A stretch of 64,000 nt of DNA from Chelativorans alearensis (GCF_010993735.1 NZ_WQNI01000002.1:62001-126000); one strand, 5' to 3'; counted from the stretch's first letter, positions 9,173-18,746 are shown. Numbers and translations are program-made. Notes: generated by a model not told the origin, from the sequence alone.

Positions 9173-10189
9173 TTGGAGGCGGTCAAGCGGGCGATCAGGA
9201 GCGCGTTGGAAAAGGGGGACGCGCAGGAAAGGGCCTTCCGGGAGAAGGTCTACCGGCAAGCCTTTGCCGCGCTGGAGCGTTCCTTGCAGTCGCGGCCAGA
9301 ACTCTCCATCGAAGACGTGCGTCAGCGCCGCGACCGCGTGAAGGCGGTTATCGTCGAGATCGAGAACGAATTCATACCCGCCGTAGCTCCCGCCCCCGCT
9401 CCCGCGCCTGGATTTGCCGAGCCGGGGCCCGAGGCGGATTTCGTGCCGCGCGTTGAGCGCGAGGATCGGCTGTCGGCTGCCGAAGAGCCGGCGGACGACA
9501 TCGCCCCGCCCGGCGGCCCCCTCGCATCCGAGGACGAAATGGAGGGGCGGCGGCGCCGGCCCTTCGCCATGCTTTTCCTGTTTGCCACGCTGATCGCCGC
9601 CGTCGGCATCGGCGCGTGGTGGACGCTGCAAAGCGGCATCCTGCAGCCGGCCGAAGAGCGCGGCGCTGGCCTGTCCGCTCCGCCGATTGCCGAGGAGGAG
9701 GATTTCGACCCCGGCGACGGCCCGCCCCGGCCGGCGGCCGACACCATTCGGGCGGTCGGCGACTGGATCACCATCTTCTCCCCAGGGGATCCCACCACCG
9801 TACGGGCTCAAGGCGGCGCGAGCGCCGAGGTGATGGACGAGGATGAGGGCTTCCTGCGGATCGCCGGCGCGCCGGAGGCGGCCGTGCTCTTCGATGTCGG
9901 CCAGGGCGTTCTGGAACGGCTAGCCGGCCGGCGTGTCATCTTCAACATAACCGCAAGTGCCCAGGAAGGGCAGGAGACGCAGATCTCCGTCTCCTGCGAT
10001 TTCGGGGCGCTGGGCGGTTGCGGCCGCTCGCGCTACCTCGTTGGCCCGTCGCCCACCGAATATCTGCTGGAGACGGAACTGCCCGACCGCCAGCCGGGCG
10101 CCGGCGGCACGATCTCCATCGTACCCGACGTCGAAGGTGGGGGACGCACGCTCGACATCTTCTCCTTGCGTGTGGCGACCGCCGACTAG
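9173..10189 (+). CDS. conserved hypothetical single-pass membrane protein with periplasmic domain
   Basis: 338 residues, no function recognised. The N-terminal 70 residues form a charged helical region (MEAVKRAIRSALEKG, RRDRVKAVIVEIENEF). A Pro/Ala-rich, acidic linker follows. A single transmembrane helix is near 131-152 (FAMLFLFATLIAAVGIGAWW), with RRRR just before it, so the N-terminus is probably cytoplasmic. The extracytoplasmic part (160-338) looks like a beta-rich carbohydrate-binding-like fold and contains a Cys pair (SCDFGALGGCG). The start is a TTG with GGGGAG six bases upstream. It lies between dgcN (divergent) and hemA, about 150 bases before hemA. Confidence 0.7.
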   Translation: MEAVKRAIRSALEKGDAQERAFREKVYRQAFAALERSLQSRPELSIEDVRQRRDRVKAVIVEIENEFIPAVAPAPAPAPGFAEPGPEADFVPRVEREDRLSAAEEPADDIAPPGGPLASEDEMEGRRRRPFAMLFLFATLIAAVGIGAWWTLQSGILQPAEERGAGLSAPPIAEEEDFDPGDGPPRPAADTIRAVGDWITIFSPGDPTTVRAQGGASAEVMDEDEGFLRIAGAPEAAVLFDVGQGVLERLAGRRVIFNITASAQEGQETQISVSCDFGALGGCGRSRYLVGPSPTEYLLETELPDRQPGAGGTISIVPDVEGGGRTLDIFSLRVATAD

Positions 10190-10232
10190 TTCTTTCGTAC
10201 GGGCCGCTTGCCGGAATCCGGTCATAACCTGG

Positions 10233-10246
10233 TTGATTCAGCGCAA
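10233..10246 (+). promoter_or_regulatory. FixK/Fnr-like half-palindrome box upstream of hemA
   Basis: TTGATTCAGCGCAA fits the FixK2-type consensus TTG[A/C]-N6-[T/G]CAA exactly (TTGA-TTCAGC-GCAA). Its centre lies about 105 bases before the hemA ATG. A promoter placed 41.5 bases downstream would start near 10281 and use the CATTTT at 10267-10272 as a -10. Oxygen-responsive FixK/Fnr control of hemA is documented in Bradyrhizobium and Rhodobacter; its use here is inferred. Confidence 0.5.
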
Positions 10247-10344
10247 AGCGCTGCTGTTGCGGCGTGGCATTTTGCCCTTCCGCCGGCGATGGACGCGGCG
10301 GGAGCGGGCGATTATGATCCCCAGGCAAACTTGGGAATAACAAT

Positions 10345-11622
10345 ATGGACTACGCACGGTTTTTTTCCGAGGCAATCGACCAGTTGCACGCGGAGCGGCG
10401 CTATCGCGTATTCGCGGATCTGGAGCGCATTGCGGGCGCCTTTCCGCGCGCCATCTGGCGCGCTGACGGCAAGGCCCGGGAAATCACCGTGTGGTGCTCC
10501 AACGACTATCTGGGCATGGGCCAGCACCCGGATGTGATCGCCGCCATGCACGAGGCGGCCGGCCGCATGGGCTCCGGCGCCGGCGGCACGCGCAACATCT
10601 CCGGCACGAATCACCCGCTGGTGGAGCTGGAAGCGGAGCTTGCCGACCTGCACGGCAAGGAGGCCGCTCTCGTCTTCACCTCGGGTTTCGTCTCAAACGA
10701 GGCCTCCATCTCCACCATCGCACGGCTTCTGCCCGATTGCCTGGTGCTTTCGGACGAGTTGAACCACGCCTCGATGATCGAGGGCGTGCGCCGTTCGGGC
10801 GCCGAAAAGAAGATTTTCCGCCACAACGACTTGGCGCATCTGGAAAGCCTGCTTGCCGCTACCCCCCGCGAGCGGGCAAAGCTGATCGTCTTCGAATCGG
10901 TCTATTCCATGGACGGCGACATCGCCCCCATCGCCGAGATCGCCGACCTGGCCGAGAAGTACAACGCGATGACCTACATCGACGAAGTGCATGCGGTCGG
11001 CATGTATGGCGTCCGCGGCGGGGGCATCACCGAGCGTGACGGTCTCGCCCACCGCATGGACGTGATCGAGGGCACGCTGGCCAAGGCCTTCGGCGTCATC
11101 GGCGGCTATATCGCCGGCTCGGCGGCAATCATCGACGCCGTACGCTCATACGCGCCGGGCTTCATCTTCACCACCGCTCTTCCGCCGGCCATCGCCAGTG
11201 CCGCCACCGCCTCCATCCGGCATTTGAAGGGTTCAACAGTCGAGCGCGCGGCGCACCAGCGCCAGGCCCAGCGCACCAAGGACGTGCTCAAAGCCGTCGG
11301 CCTGCCGGTGATGCCGTCGCAAACGCATATCGTGCCGCTGCTGGTGGGCGATCCGGAGCTGTGCAAGATGGCCAGCGACCGGCTGCTGGAAAAGCACGGC
11401 ATCTACATCCAGCCGATCAACTATCCCACCGTGCCGCGCGGTACGGAGCGCCTGCGCATCACGCCCTCGCCCTTCCATTCCGACGAACTCATCGACGCGC
11501 TGAAGGGCGCGCTCATGGAGACGTGGGAAGCGCTCGGCATCCCCTTCCAGGAGATCGGCCAGGCACCCGCCGCCCAATCCGACCGCGTCATTCCGCTTGT
11601 GGTGTCGAAGGCCGGCGGGTAA
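10345..11622 (+). CDS. hemA: 5-aminolevulinate synthase
   Basis: A PLP enzyme that condenses glycine and succinyl-CoA to 5-aminolevulinate, the first step of the C4 (Shemin) haem pathway used by alphaproteobacteria. 425 residues, slightly longer than the usual ~405. Motifs include [13 protein letters not shown], the glycine-rich [15 protein letters not shown], the cofactor aspartate in [13 protein letters not shown], and the Schiff-base lysine K247 in [14 protein letters not shown]. It is monocistronic: the next gene is convergent and ends 3 bases away. The long upstream region with a FixK-like box suggests oxygen-dependent control. Confidence 0.97.
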   Translation: MDYARFFSEAIDQLHAERRYRVFADLERIAGAFPRAIWRADGKAREITVWCSNDYLGMGQHPDVIAAMHEAAGRMGSGAGGTRNISGTNHPLVELEAELADLHGKEAALVFTSGFVSNEASISTIARLLPDCLVLSDELNHASMIEGVRRSGAEKKIFRHNDLAHLESLLAATPRERAKLIVFESVYSMDGDIAPIAEIADLAEKYNAMTYIDEVHAVGMYGVRGGGITERDGLAHRMDVIEGTLAKAFGVIGGYIAGSAAIIDAVRSYAPGFIFTTALPPAIASAATASIRHLKGSTVERAAHQRQAQRTKDVLKAVGLPVMPSQTHIVPLLVGDPELCKMASDRLLEKHGIYIQPINYPTVPRGTERLRITPSPFHSDELIDALKGALMETWEALGIPFQEIGQAPAAQSDRVIPLVVSKAGG

Positions 11623-11624
11623 GT

Positions 11625-12788
11625 CTACCCCACCGTCCACCTCGCCAGCCGCGCCGCCGCCTCTTCGAGCTGATCCGTCCTGCGGTTGAAGCAGATGCGG
11701 AAGAAGCGCTCACCGCCAACGCCGAAAGCCGTTCCAGGCGCCAGCCCGACGCCCGTTTCGTCGACGATCCGGATGGCCGCGCTGCGCGTGTCCTCGATCC
11801 CCTCCACGGCGAAGAAAAGGTAGAAGGCGCCTTCCGGTACGGCCAGGCGCACCCGCCCCGTTGCCCTGAGGGCGGTAGATAGCAGATCGCGATTATCGCG
11901 CGCCCGCTCGACCTGCCGATCGATGAAGGAATCGCCTTCGTCAAGCGCGGCCACGGCACCGCGCTGCATGAATTCCGCGACGCCGGACGTGGAATACTGC
12001 ACCAGGTTCTCGAACACCTGGCCGAGCGACGGGTGCACCCGCACCCAGCCGATGCGCCAACCGGTCATGGCCCAGTTCTTGGAGAACGAGTTGACGAAGA
12101 GGATGCGGTCGTCGTCGGAAGCGATATCGAACAGGGACGGCGCACGCCGGCCCGAATAGAAGAACTTCGTGTAGATCTCGTCGGCGATGATCCACAACCC
12201 GCGCCGCCGCGCCAGATCAAGCAGTGCCTCAAGTGTCGCGCGGTTGGCCGTCCAGCCCGTGGGGTTGGACGGCGTATTGACGAAGAGCGCCCGCGTGCGC
12301 GGTGTGATGGCGGCTTCGACACGGCCGGGATCGAGGCTCCAGCCGTTCTCCGAAAAGTCCAGTTGCACCGGCACCGGCCTCCCGCCGGCGATGCCGAGTG
12401 CGGCGGGAAAGTTGGGCCAGGCGGGGCTTAGATAGACCACTTCGTCGCCGGCGCCGGCCACCGCCTGCAGCGCAAGCTGGATCGCCTGCATGCCGCCGCC
12501 GGTGACGATGAACTCCTCCGGTGCGAAGCTTCGGCCGAACGCCCGCTGGTGGTAGCGTGCCAGCGCCGCGCGTAACTCGGGAACGCCGCCCTGCCAGGTG
12601 TAGAAGGTGTCTCCGGCGGCAAGGCTCGCCGTCGCCGCCTCGCGGATGAAGTGCGGCGTCGGCAGGTCGCCCTCCCCCACCCACAGGGGAATGAGCCCCT
12701 CGCGGCCGCGAGCATGGTCGACCACGGACACAATGCCGCTCACCGGCGCTGCGCGCGCTTCAGTGCGCAGCATCTCCTTCAGGCTCAT
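11625..12788 (-). CDS. class I/II PLP-dependent aminotransferase
   Basis: A 387-residue fold-type I aminotransferase of the aspartate/alanine aminotransferase-like branch. Cofactor and substrate residues are visible: IVTGGGMQAIQLALQ, the conserved Asn in NTPSNPTGW, Asp-x-x-Tyr in IIADEIYTKFFYSG, the lysine in VNSFSKNWAMTGWRIGW that binds PLP, and a C-terminal arginine in FFRICFNR. Specificity cannot be assigned. The start is followed by MSLKEMLRTEARAAP. mscL lies 19 bases upstream on the same strand, so the two may share a transcript. Confidence 0.88.
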   Translation of the reverse strand: MSLKEMLRTEARAAPVSGIVSVVDHARGREGLIPLWVGEGDLPTPHFIREAATASLAAGDTFYTWQGGVPELRAALARYHQRAFGRSFAPEEFIVTGGGMQAIQLALQAVAGAGDEVVYLSPAWPNFPAALGIAGGRPVPVQLDFSENGWSLDPGRVEAAITPRTRALFVNTPSNPTGWTANRATLEALLDLARRRGLWIIADEIYTKFFYSGRRAPSLFDIASDDDRILFVNSFSKNWAMTGWRIGWVRVHPSLGQVFENLVQYSTSGVAEFMQRGAVAALDEGDSFIDRQVERARDNRDLLSTALRATGRVRLAVPEGAFYLFFAVEGIEDTRSAAIRIVDETGVGLAPGTAFGVGGERFFRICFNRRTDQLEEAAARLARWTVG

Positions 12789-12807
12789 GCCTTGTTCCTT
12801 TGTGTTG

Positions 12808-13227
12808 CTACTTCTTTGTTGCCAAAAGGTCGCGGATTTCCGTCAACAGCTGGATGTCCTGCGGCGGTGCGGCCGGCGGCGTCGGCGATTCGGCCTGTTG
12901 ACGCCGCAGGTTGTTCACCCCCTTGACGATCAGGAAGATGATCCAGGCCAGAATAAGGAAATTGATGACGACGGTGATGAAATTGCCGTAGGCGAAGACG
13001 GCGCCCTGCTCGCGCGCCGCCTCCAGCGTGTTCGCCGTGACGCCGGAGGAAAGTGGAATGAAATAGTTCGAGAAATCGAAGCCGCCGAAGATGGCACCGA
13101 CGATCGGCATGATGATGTCGTCGGTGAGCGAACTGACGATAAGGCCGAAGGCGCCGCCGATGATAACGCCTACGGCAAGGTCCATCACGTTGCCACGTGC
13201 AATGAATTCCTTGAATTCGTTGAACAT
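12808..13227 (-). CDS. mscL: large-conductance mechanosensitive channel
   Basis: A homopentameric inner-membrane channel that opens at high membrane tension to release solutes during osmotic downshock. The 139-residue length is normal. Visible features are the N-terminal amphipathic helix ([20 protein letters not shown]), TM1 with the gate sequence [17 protein letters not shown], a periplasmic loop, TM2 ([22 protein letters not shown]) and the C-terminal helical bundle ([11 protein letters not shown]). A GGAGG site precedes the ATG. Confidence 0.96.
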   Translation of the reverse strand: MFNEFKEFIARGNVMDLAVGVIIGGAFGLIVSSLTDDIIMPIVGAIFGGFDFSNYFIPLSSGVTANTLEAAREQGAVFAYGNFITVVINFLILAWIIFLIVKGVNNLRRQQAESPTPPAAPPQDIQLLTEIRDLLATKK

Positions 13228-13434
13228 TTCATTTCCCTCCGTTTAACGAAGCAGGCTGGGCAGCGGCCGTTTTCCGCCGCACATGCGCCGCGAGAATAGC
13301 AAAAGCGCAGCGCTTGGTAAGTTTCCGCTCTGCGCTTTGCACATCCGGCCTCTCGAGCCCACGGCGAAAGAAGCATTGCGCCGCTGGGCCCGGCTGTGCT
13401 TGGCTTCATCATCTTGGGAGGATAAGGGTCCGCC

Positions 13435-16400
13435 GTGCAAGGGTGGGTCATCGGCATCATCGCCATCGCTTACGTCACGCTGCTTTTCGTGATCGCGAGC
13501 CATGGCGACAGACGGGCGGCGATCCGCAATGCCGGATCGCGGCCGTTCATCTATGCGCTGAGCCTGGCCATCTACTGCACCTCGTGGACCTTCTTCGGCT
13601 CGGTGGGGCTCGCCTCCGAGCGCGCCTTCGAGTTCCTGGCCATCTATATCGGGCCGGTGCTCGTCTTCCTTTTCGCCAGCCGCCTCATTGCTCGCATCAT
13701 CCGGCTGGCCAAGAGCGAGAAGATCACCTCCATCGCCGATTTCCTGGCCGCCCGCTACGGCAAGAGCTTCGCCGTCGCCCTTGTCGCCACGCTCATCGCC
13801 ACCTCGGGCACCATCCCCTATATCGCGCTGCAACTGAAGGCGATCTCCGATTCGGTGAACCTGATGGTGGAGCACTACACCGGCGCACCGCCCAATATCG
13901 ACCTTGTCATCGGCGACATCTCGCTGATCGTGGCGATGCTCCTGGCGCTCTTCGCCGTCCTGTTCGGCACCCGCCATGCCGACGCCACGGAGCACCAGAA
14001 CGGGCTGGTCCTCGCCGTGGCAGTGGAATCGATCGTCAAGCTCGCCGCCTTCCTCGCCGTCGGCGTGGCGGTGACCTTCGTGCTGTTCGACGGCCCGGCG
14101 GAACTGGCAAGCCGCGTGGCGTCGGAGCCGCAGGTCGCCAGCGCCTTCGCCCATCCCACCTCGCTTGCCACCTGGATCGTCATGACGACGCTGTCGGCCT
14201 GCGCCATCGTCATGCTGCCGCGCCAGTTCTACGTCACCATCGTCGAGAACAAGCACCCGGACGAATTGAAGACGGCGGTCTGGCTCTTCCCGCTCTATCT
14301 CGTGCTCATCAACCTGTTCGTCATCCCTATCGCCTTCGCCGGCCTGCAGGTGGTGGGCGCACGCACGAACGCCGACCTCTACGTCCTCGCCCTGCCGCTC
14401 TTGTCCGGTCACGACATCCTGGCGCTGCTCGCCTTCATCGGCGGCCTGTCGGCGGCGACCGCCATGGTAATCGTCGCCAGCGTGGCTCTGTCGATCATGA
14501 TCTCCAACGACCTCGTCATCCCGCTCTTCGTGCGGCGGCTTTTGCGGTCCGAAAGCCGGGAGAAGGAGGATTGGTCCACCGTCATCCTCAACATCCGCCG
14601 CGCGGCGATCTTCATCATCCTTTTCACGGCCTTCCTCTATTATCGCGAGATCACCACCAACATCCGCCTGGCGGCCATCGGCCTGATCTCGTTCGCGGCC
14701 ATCGCGCAGTTCGCGCCTGCCTTCTTCGGCGGCCTCATCTGGCGCGGGGCCAACAGCCGCGGCGCCCTCCTCGGCATGGGTGCCGGCTTTGCCGTCTGGG
14801 CCTATACGCTGCTCTTCCCGTCGCTGGCGCCGGCCGGAACCGAGATCATCGCCCACGGCCCCTTCGGCATAGAGGCGCTGCGCCCGCAGGCGCTGTTCGG
14901 CACGGTCGGCGAGCCGCTGAACCACGGCGTCCTGTGGAGCCTGTCGGTCAACATGCTGTTCTTCATCCTGGGCTCGCTCTCGCGCGCCGCCAAGCCGCAG
15001 GAGCGCATCCAGGCGGCGATCTTCGTACCGCGCGACGCCACGCCCATGCCCAGCCTGCGCCGCTTCCGCACGGCGGTCACCGTCAACGACCTCAAGGACA
15101 CCATCTCGCGGTATCTGGGCGTGGAGCGCACCGAGCGCTCCTTCCTCACCTTCGAGACCGAGCAGGGCACGCCCCTCAACGGCCACGAGCAGGCCAGCAT
15201 GGCCGTCATCCGCTTTTCCGAGCAGTTGCTCGCCAGTGCCGTCGGCTCCTCCTCGGCAAGGCTCATCCTGTCGCTCCTGTTCCAGCGCAACGACAGTTCC
15301 CCGCGCGATGCCATGCGCCTTCTGGACGACGCGTCGATGGCGCTGCAGCACAACCGCGACCTGCTGCAGACCGCACTCGACCAGATGGAGGAGGGGATCA
15401 CCGTCTTCGACCAGGACTTCCGGCTCACCTGCTGGAACCGGCAATTCCGCACCCTTTTCGACCTGCCCGACGCCATGGGGCAGGTGGGCGTGTCGCTGAG
15501 CCGCATCGTCGGCCACCTGATCACCCGCGGCGACTTGGCGCCCGATTCGGAAAGGACGATCCTCGACCGGCTGACCTCCTTCGGCTCGCCCTGGGAGCTC
15601 AGGCTGCAGAACAGCGGCCGCATCATGGAGATCCGCTCCAACCTCATGCCGGGCGGCGGCATCGTCGCCACCTATACCGACATCACCGCGCGCGTGGAGG
15701 CCGACATGGCGCTGAAACGCGCCAACGAGACGCTGGAGCAGCGGGTGGCAAGCCGCACGGTCGAGTTGGTGCGCGTCAACGAGGAGTTGGCGCAGGCGCA
15801 GATGCTGGCAGAGGAAGCCAATCTTTCAAAGACGCGCTTCCTGGCCGGCGCCGGCCACGACATCCTGCAGCCGCTGAATGCGGCGCGTCTCTACTGCGCG
15901 CCGCTCAGGGAGAAGCTGGACAGGGAAGACCTGCGCGCCGTCGTCGATAACATCGATTCCTCGCTCGATTCGGTGGAAGCCATCCTGGGCGCGGTGCTCG
16001 ATATCTCGCGTCTCGACACCGGCGCGCTCAAGCCCGCCGAGACGGTTTTCCGGCTGGACGGACTGCTGCGCCAGGTCGCCACCGACTTCCAACCGCTCGC
16101 CGCCGAGAAGGGGTTGCTGCTCACCATCGTCCCTTCTTCCCTCACGGTGAAGACGGACCGCAATCTCTTCCGCCGGCTGGTGCAGAACCTGGTCTCCAAC
16201 GCCGTCAAATATACGCGCAAGGGCCGCGTCCTGGTGGGCGTGCGGCGGCGTGGGGAATTGGTCGAACTGCAGGTCTGGGACACCGGTATCGGCATTGCCG
16301 GCGGCGAGCTCAACGCCGTCTTCCGCGAGTTCACGCGGCTCGACGAGGGCATGCGCGAGGCGCGGGGCCTCGGCCTCGGCCTCTCCATTGTCGATCGCAT

Positions 16401-16923
16401 CGCCCGTGTCCTCAGGCTGGAGATACAGCTCCAGTCCGAGCGTGGGAAAGGCACCCGCTTCTCCGTCATCCTGCCGGTGAGCGCGGCGCCGGCCGATGCA
16501 CACCCGGAGCCCGCCGCCCCGCAAATCCGCCCGAACGTCATCCTGGCCGGGCTCGACGTCCTGTGCATCGACAACGACGACCGCATCCTCGAAGGTATGC
16601 GCCTTCTCCTGGAAGGTTGGGGCTGCCGCGTGCGGACCATCGCCGGCACGTCCGAGTTGGACGAGCGCCGGCCGCCGGAGATGCGGCCGGACATCATTCT
16701 GGCCGACTATCATCTCGACGGCGAGGATGGGCTTTCGGCCGTGCGCCGCCTGCGCCACGCCTGGGGCGCGGATATACAGGCCGTGCTCGTCACCGCCGAC
16801 CGCACGAGCGAGGTGCGCGCGGCGGCCGAGGCGATGGACATCGCCGTTCTGAACAAGCCCGTCAAGCCAGCCGCCCTCCGCGCCCTCCTGACGCGCTACC
16901 GCCAGGTGCAGGCGGCGGAGTGA
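13435..16923 (+). CDS. hybrid sensor kinase with sodium/solute symporter (SLC5) module, CrbS-like
   Basis: A 1162-residue fusion. Residues 1-~500 form a sodium/solute-symporter-like membrane domain of about 13 helices (CTSWTFFGSVGLASERA, LPRQFYVTIVENKHPDEL). A linker, a PAS domain (ALDQMEEGITVFDQDFRL, ~645-755) and a coiled coil follow. The phosphoacceptor domain has the variant H-box AGAGHDILQPLNAARLY (H808), then HATPase (LVQNLVSNAVKYTRKGRV, GLGLGLSI) and a receiver with D1091 in ILADYHLDG. This order and length match CrbS-type acetate/acetoin-responsive kinases of gammaproteobacteria. The GTG start has GGAGG upstream. The LuxR-type regulator facing its 3' end is the likely partner. Confidence 0.9.
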   Translation: MQGWVIGIIAIAYVTLLFVIASHGDRRAAIRNAGSRPFIYALSLAIYCTSWTFFGSVGLASERAFEFLAIYIGPVLVFLFASRLIARIIRLAKSEKITSIADFLAARYGKSFAVALVATLIATSGTIPYIALQLKAISDSVNLMVEHYTGAPPNIDLVIGDISLIVAMLLALFAVLFGTRHADATEHQNGLVLAVAVESIVKLAAFLAVGVAVTFVLFDGPAELASRVASEPQVASAFAHPTSLATWIVMTTLSACAIVMLPRQFYVTIVENKHPDELKTAVWLFPLYLVLINLFVIPIAFAGLQVVGARTNADLYVLALPLLSGHDILALLAFIGGLSAATAMVIVASVALSIMISNDLVIPLFVRRLLRSESREKEDWSTVILNIRRAAIFIILFTAFLYYREITTNIRLAAIGLISFAAIAQFAPAFFGGLIWRGANSRGALLGMGAGFAVWAYTLLFPSLAPAGTEIIAHGPFGIEALRPQALFGTVGEPLNHGVLWSLSVNMLFFILGSLSRAAKPQERIQAAIFVPRDATPMPSLRRFRTAVTVNDLKDTISRYLGVERTERSFLTFETEQGTPLNGHEQASMAVIRFSEQLLASAVGSSSARLILSLLFQRNDSSPRDAMRLLDDASMALQHNRDLLQTALDQMEEGITVFDQDFRLTCWNRQFRTLFDLPDAMGQVGVSLSRIVGHLITRGDLAPDSERTILDRLTSFGSPWELRLQNSGRIMEIRSNLMPGGGIVATYTDITARVEADMALKRANETLEQRVASRTVELVRVNEELAQAQMLAEEANLSKTRFLAGAGHDILQPLNAARLYCAPLREKLDREDLRAVVDNIDSSLDSVEAILGAVLDISRLDTGALKPAETVFRLDGLLRQVATDFQPLAAEKGLLLTIVPSSLTVKTDRNLFRRLVQNLVSNAVKYTRKGRVLVGVRRRGELVELQVWDTGIGIAGGELNAVFREFTRLDEGMREARGLGLGLSIVDRIARVLRLEIQLQSERGKGTRFSVILPVSAAPADAHPEPAAPQIRPNVILAGLDVLCIDNDDRILEGMRLLLEGWGCRVRTIAGTSELDERRPPEMRPDIILADYHLDGEDGLSAVRRLRHAWGADIQAVLVTADRTSEVRAAAEAMDIAVLNKPVKPAALRALLTRYRQVQAAE

Positions 16924-16943
16924 TTGGCTTCCCCTGCTTGCCC

Positions 16944-17597
16944 CTACACCCCCTCCGACAGCGGATCCGTGCCGATGCGTGAAAGAAGGATCACCGCCTG
17001 GGTGCGGCTGTCGACGCCCAGCTTCTGCAGGATGGCCGAGACATGCGCCTTGATGGTGGCCTCGGAGACGGAAAGCTCATAGGCGATCTGCTTGTTGAGC
17101 AGCCCCTCGGCAAGCATGGCGAGCACCCGCGTCTGCTGGGGGGTGAGCGTCTGCAGGCGGCTGATGAGATCGGAGATCTCAGGATCGCCCTCCTCACCGA
17201 GCTCGATCTCCTCGGGCGTGTAGATGCCGCCGTCGAGCACCGTTTTGACGGCGCGACGCATCTCCTCCATGCGTGCGGATTTGGAGATGAAGCCCGAAGC
17301 GCCAAGCTCCAGCGCGCGGCGTATGGTCTGCGGGTCGTCATAGGCCGTGACGACGACGATGGGCATCGCCGGGCTGAACCCGCGCAGGGCGACCAGCCCG
17401 GAAAGCCCGCTGGCGCCGGGCATCGCCAGGTCCAGAAGCACAAGGTCTATCTCCGGGTCCTTGGCGATCAGCGCCTTGACGCTGTCGAAATCGCCGGCTT
17501 CCAGAATGGTGCAATCGGCGCCGAAGCCGGCGAGCGCCTGCTGCAGCGCGCCCCGGAAAAGCGGATGGTCGTCGGCGACCACGAAACGGTAACCCAA
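16944..17597 (-). CDS. LuxR/FixJ-family response regulator, CrbR-like
   Basis: A 217-residue two-domain regulator. The receiver has the acidic pair in VVADDHPLFRG, acceptor Asp in VLLDLAMPGASG, the switch Thr in VVVTAYDD and Lys in FISKSARMEEM. The C-terminal LuxR-type helix-turn-helix reads LTPQQTRVLAMLAEGLLNKQ and SVSEATIKAHVSAILQKLGV. The close spacing (20 bases, convergent) and sequence type suggest it accepts phosphate from the preceding symporter-kinase, like CrbR, which controls acetyl-CoA synthetase in Vibrio and Pseudomonas. The TTG at 17597 is chosen because GGGGAGGG precedes it. A GTG at 17639 is possible but has no ribosome-binding site. Confidence 0.88.
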   Translation of the reverse strand: MGYRFVVADDHPLFRGALQQALAGFGADCTILEAGDFDSVKALIAKDPEIDLVLLDLAMPGASGLSGLVALRGFSPAMPIVVVTAYDDPQTIRRALELGASGFISKSARMEEMRRAVKTVLDGGIYTPEEIELGEEGDPEISDLISRLQTLTPQQTRVLAMLAEGLLNKQIAYELSVSEATIKAHVSAILQKLGVDSRTQAVILLSRIGTDPLSEGV

Positions 17598-17731
17598 GAA
17601 ACCCTCCCCATTTTCCCGCCAACTTATCGTTTTTTTCACTCGGCAGGATAGCTGCTGATTATGCGGGGATGGCTGCAGTTTTCAAGCGGCATGCACAATT
17701 GCCCTTGTTCTGTGGGTCAGCGTGGAACAAA

Positions 17732-18166
17732 ATGGCGGACGCCACATTGCGCCGGGCAAGGCACCGGCACGCGAAAGCAATGGGCTCAACGATGGAAAAG
17801 ATACGCAATACCGCGCTTATCTGCATCGGCCGCGCTGTGTTGTTCGGCGCGCTGGCCATTTCCCTTATTATGGTGAGCCTGTCGTTCGATCTGGCGCTGG
17901 CCTTGTTCGTGGGTGCGGTCCTGACCCTGGCCATGGCCGAAATCCTCATCGTCAAGGCGCTGATCGTGCCCTGGCAGAAGCCCAACCGCACCGAGGTGTG
18001 GACCTGCCTGGACAAGGCCGCGCGTCCCGCCGGTGCGCAGGGCAGGGCGGTTTTCACCGGTGTGCTGCGCGAGGTCTACATGGTTTTCGCCCGCAACAGC
18101 TACACCATTGCCTGCTCGCTTTTCGCCGCCTCGCTCGTCCTGCGCATCGCCCGCGGTGTTGTGTAG
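17732..18166 (+). CDS. hypothetical inner-membrane protein, three or four helices
   Basis: About 144 residues, no function recognised. A short basic N-terminus (MADATLRRARHRHAKAMG) precedes hydrophobic segments at about residues 30-50 (ICIGRAVLFGALAISLIMVSL), 52-75 (LALALFVGAVLTLAMAEILIV) and 122-142 (YTIACSLFAASLVLRIARGVV). Between the second and third is a cytoplasmic stretch (QKPNRTEVWTCLDKAARP). ATG 17732 is preferred over the in-frame 17669, where sequence looks non-coding; ATG 17792 is also possible. It stands alone between the two-component regulator and a REP-like palindrome. Confidence 0.6.
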   Translation: MADATLRRARHRHAKAMGSTMEKIRNTALICIGRAVLFGALAISLIMVSLSFDLALALFVGAVLTLAMAEILIVKALIVPWQKPNRTEVWTCLDKAARPAGAQGRAVFTGVLREVYMVFARNSYTIACSLFAASLVLRIARGVV

Positions 18167-18206
18167 GGCATCGGCCCTTCGCCTTACCGTTTTGCCTGTT
18201 GGACCG

Positions 18207-18250
18207 TTCAGGCATGGATCTTCGGTCAAGCCCGAGGATCCGTGCCTGAA
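18207..18250. repeat. imperfect intergenic palindrome (REP-like)
   Basis: TTCAGGCA (18207-18214) pairs with TGCCTGAA (18243-18250). Inside, GGATC/GATCC and TCGG/CCGA extend the stem with two single mismatches around a short loop. It lies between two convergent genes, so it may serve as a shared terminator, but it has no T-run and resembles dispersed rhizobial palindromes. Confidence 0.55.
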
Positions 18251-18296
18251 CATCGACGCACCACCAGCGGTCAAATATAATGCTGCAAGGCTGCCA

Positions 18297-18746
18297 TCAG
18301 GTGCGGTTAGGCGTGGCGGATCCTCCGCCCTCTTCCTGATTTCTATCCTCTTCAAGCCCCTTCACGATATCTATGAAGCGGCGGAAGAAACGCTCCATCA
18401 GGCCGAGCGTCTGCTCGAATTCGTCCTCGGTGGGCAGCTTGGACGTTTCCTCGCCCGCGCTCTCTTCCAGGGCCTCGACACGCGCTTCGAGCGCGGAAAG
18501 CCTTTCGCGCAGGGTCTCCATCTCGGTTTCGTACGCCTCGCGCTCGTCGGCGGCTACGTTGCAGACAAGCTGGCCTGAGCGTTCGCGGCAGAGCGACATG
18601 ACGCCGGTTTGGGTATCCATGCGCATATAGCCGCTTTCCGTTTTTTCGAGACGAAAACGCTCCGTTCCCTGCGCGTATGCCTGCGCACCAAGGCCAGCGG
18701 GAACCAGCAGAAGAAGCCCTGTTGCGGCGGCGACCGGAACTCGCAT
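18297..18746 (-). CDS. hypothetical periplasmic coiled-coil protein
   Basis: 149 residues with no recognised function. The N-terminus is a signal peptide (VAAATGLLLLVPAGLGAQAYAQ) with a likely cleavage after AYA/Q. A small conserved-looking domain with two cysteines follows (TGVMSLCRERSGQLVCNVAA), then a heptad coiled coil (ETLRERLSALEARVEALEE) and an acidic tail. ATG at 18746 is chosen for the GGGAG site seven bases upstream and the signal peptide that begins there. Proteins of this shape occur in many rhizobia as uncharacterised secreted proteins. Confidence 0.65.
   Translation of the reverse strand: MRVPVAAATGLLLLVPAGLGAQAYAQGTERFRLEKTESGYMRMDTQTGVMSLCRERSGQLVCNVAADEREAYETEMETLRERLSALEARVEALEESAGEETSKLPTEDEFEQTLGLMERFFRRFIDIVKGLEEDRNQEEGGGSATPNRT

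Noticed and set aside
13435-14950. Stand-alone sodium/proline symporter gene
   Set aside because: The frame continues without stop through PAS, kinase and receiver domains, so it is a sensor fusion rather than a transporter plus a second gene.
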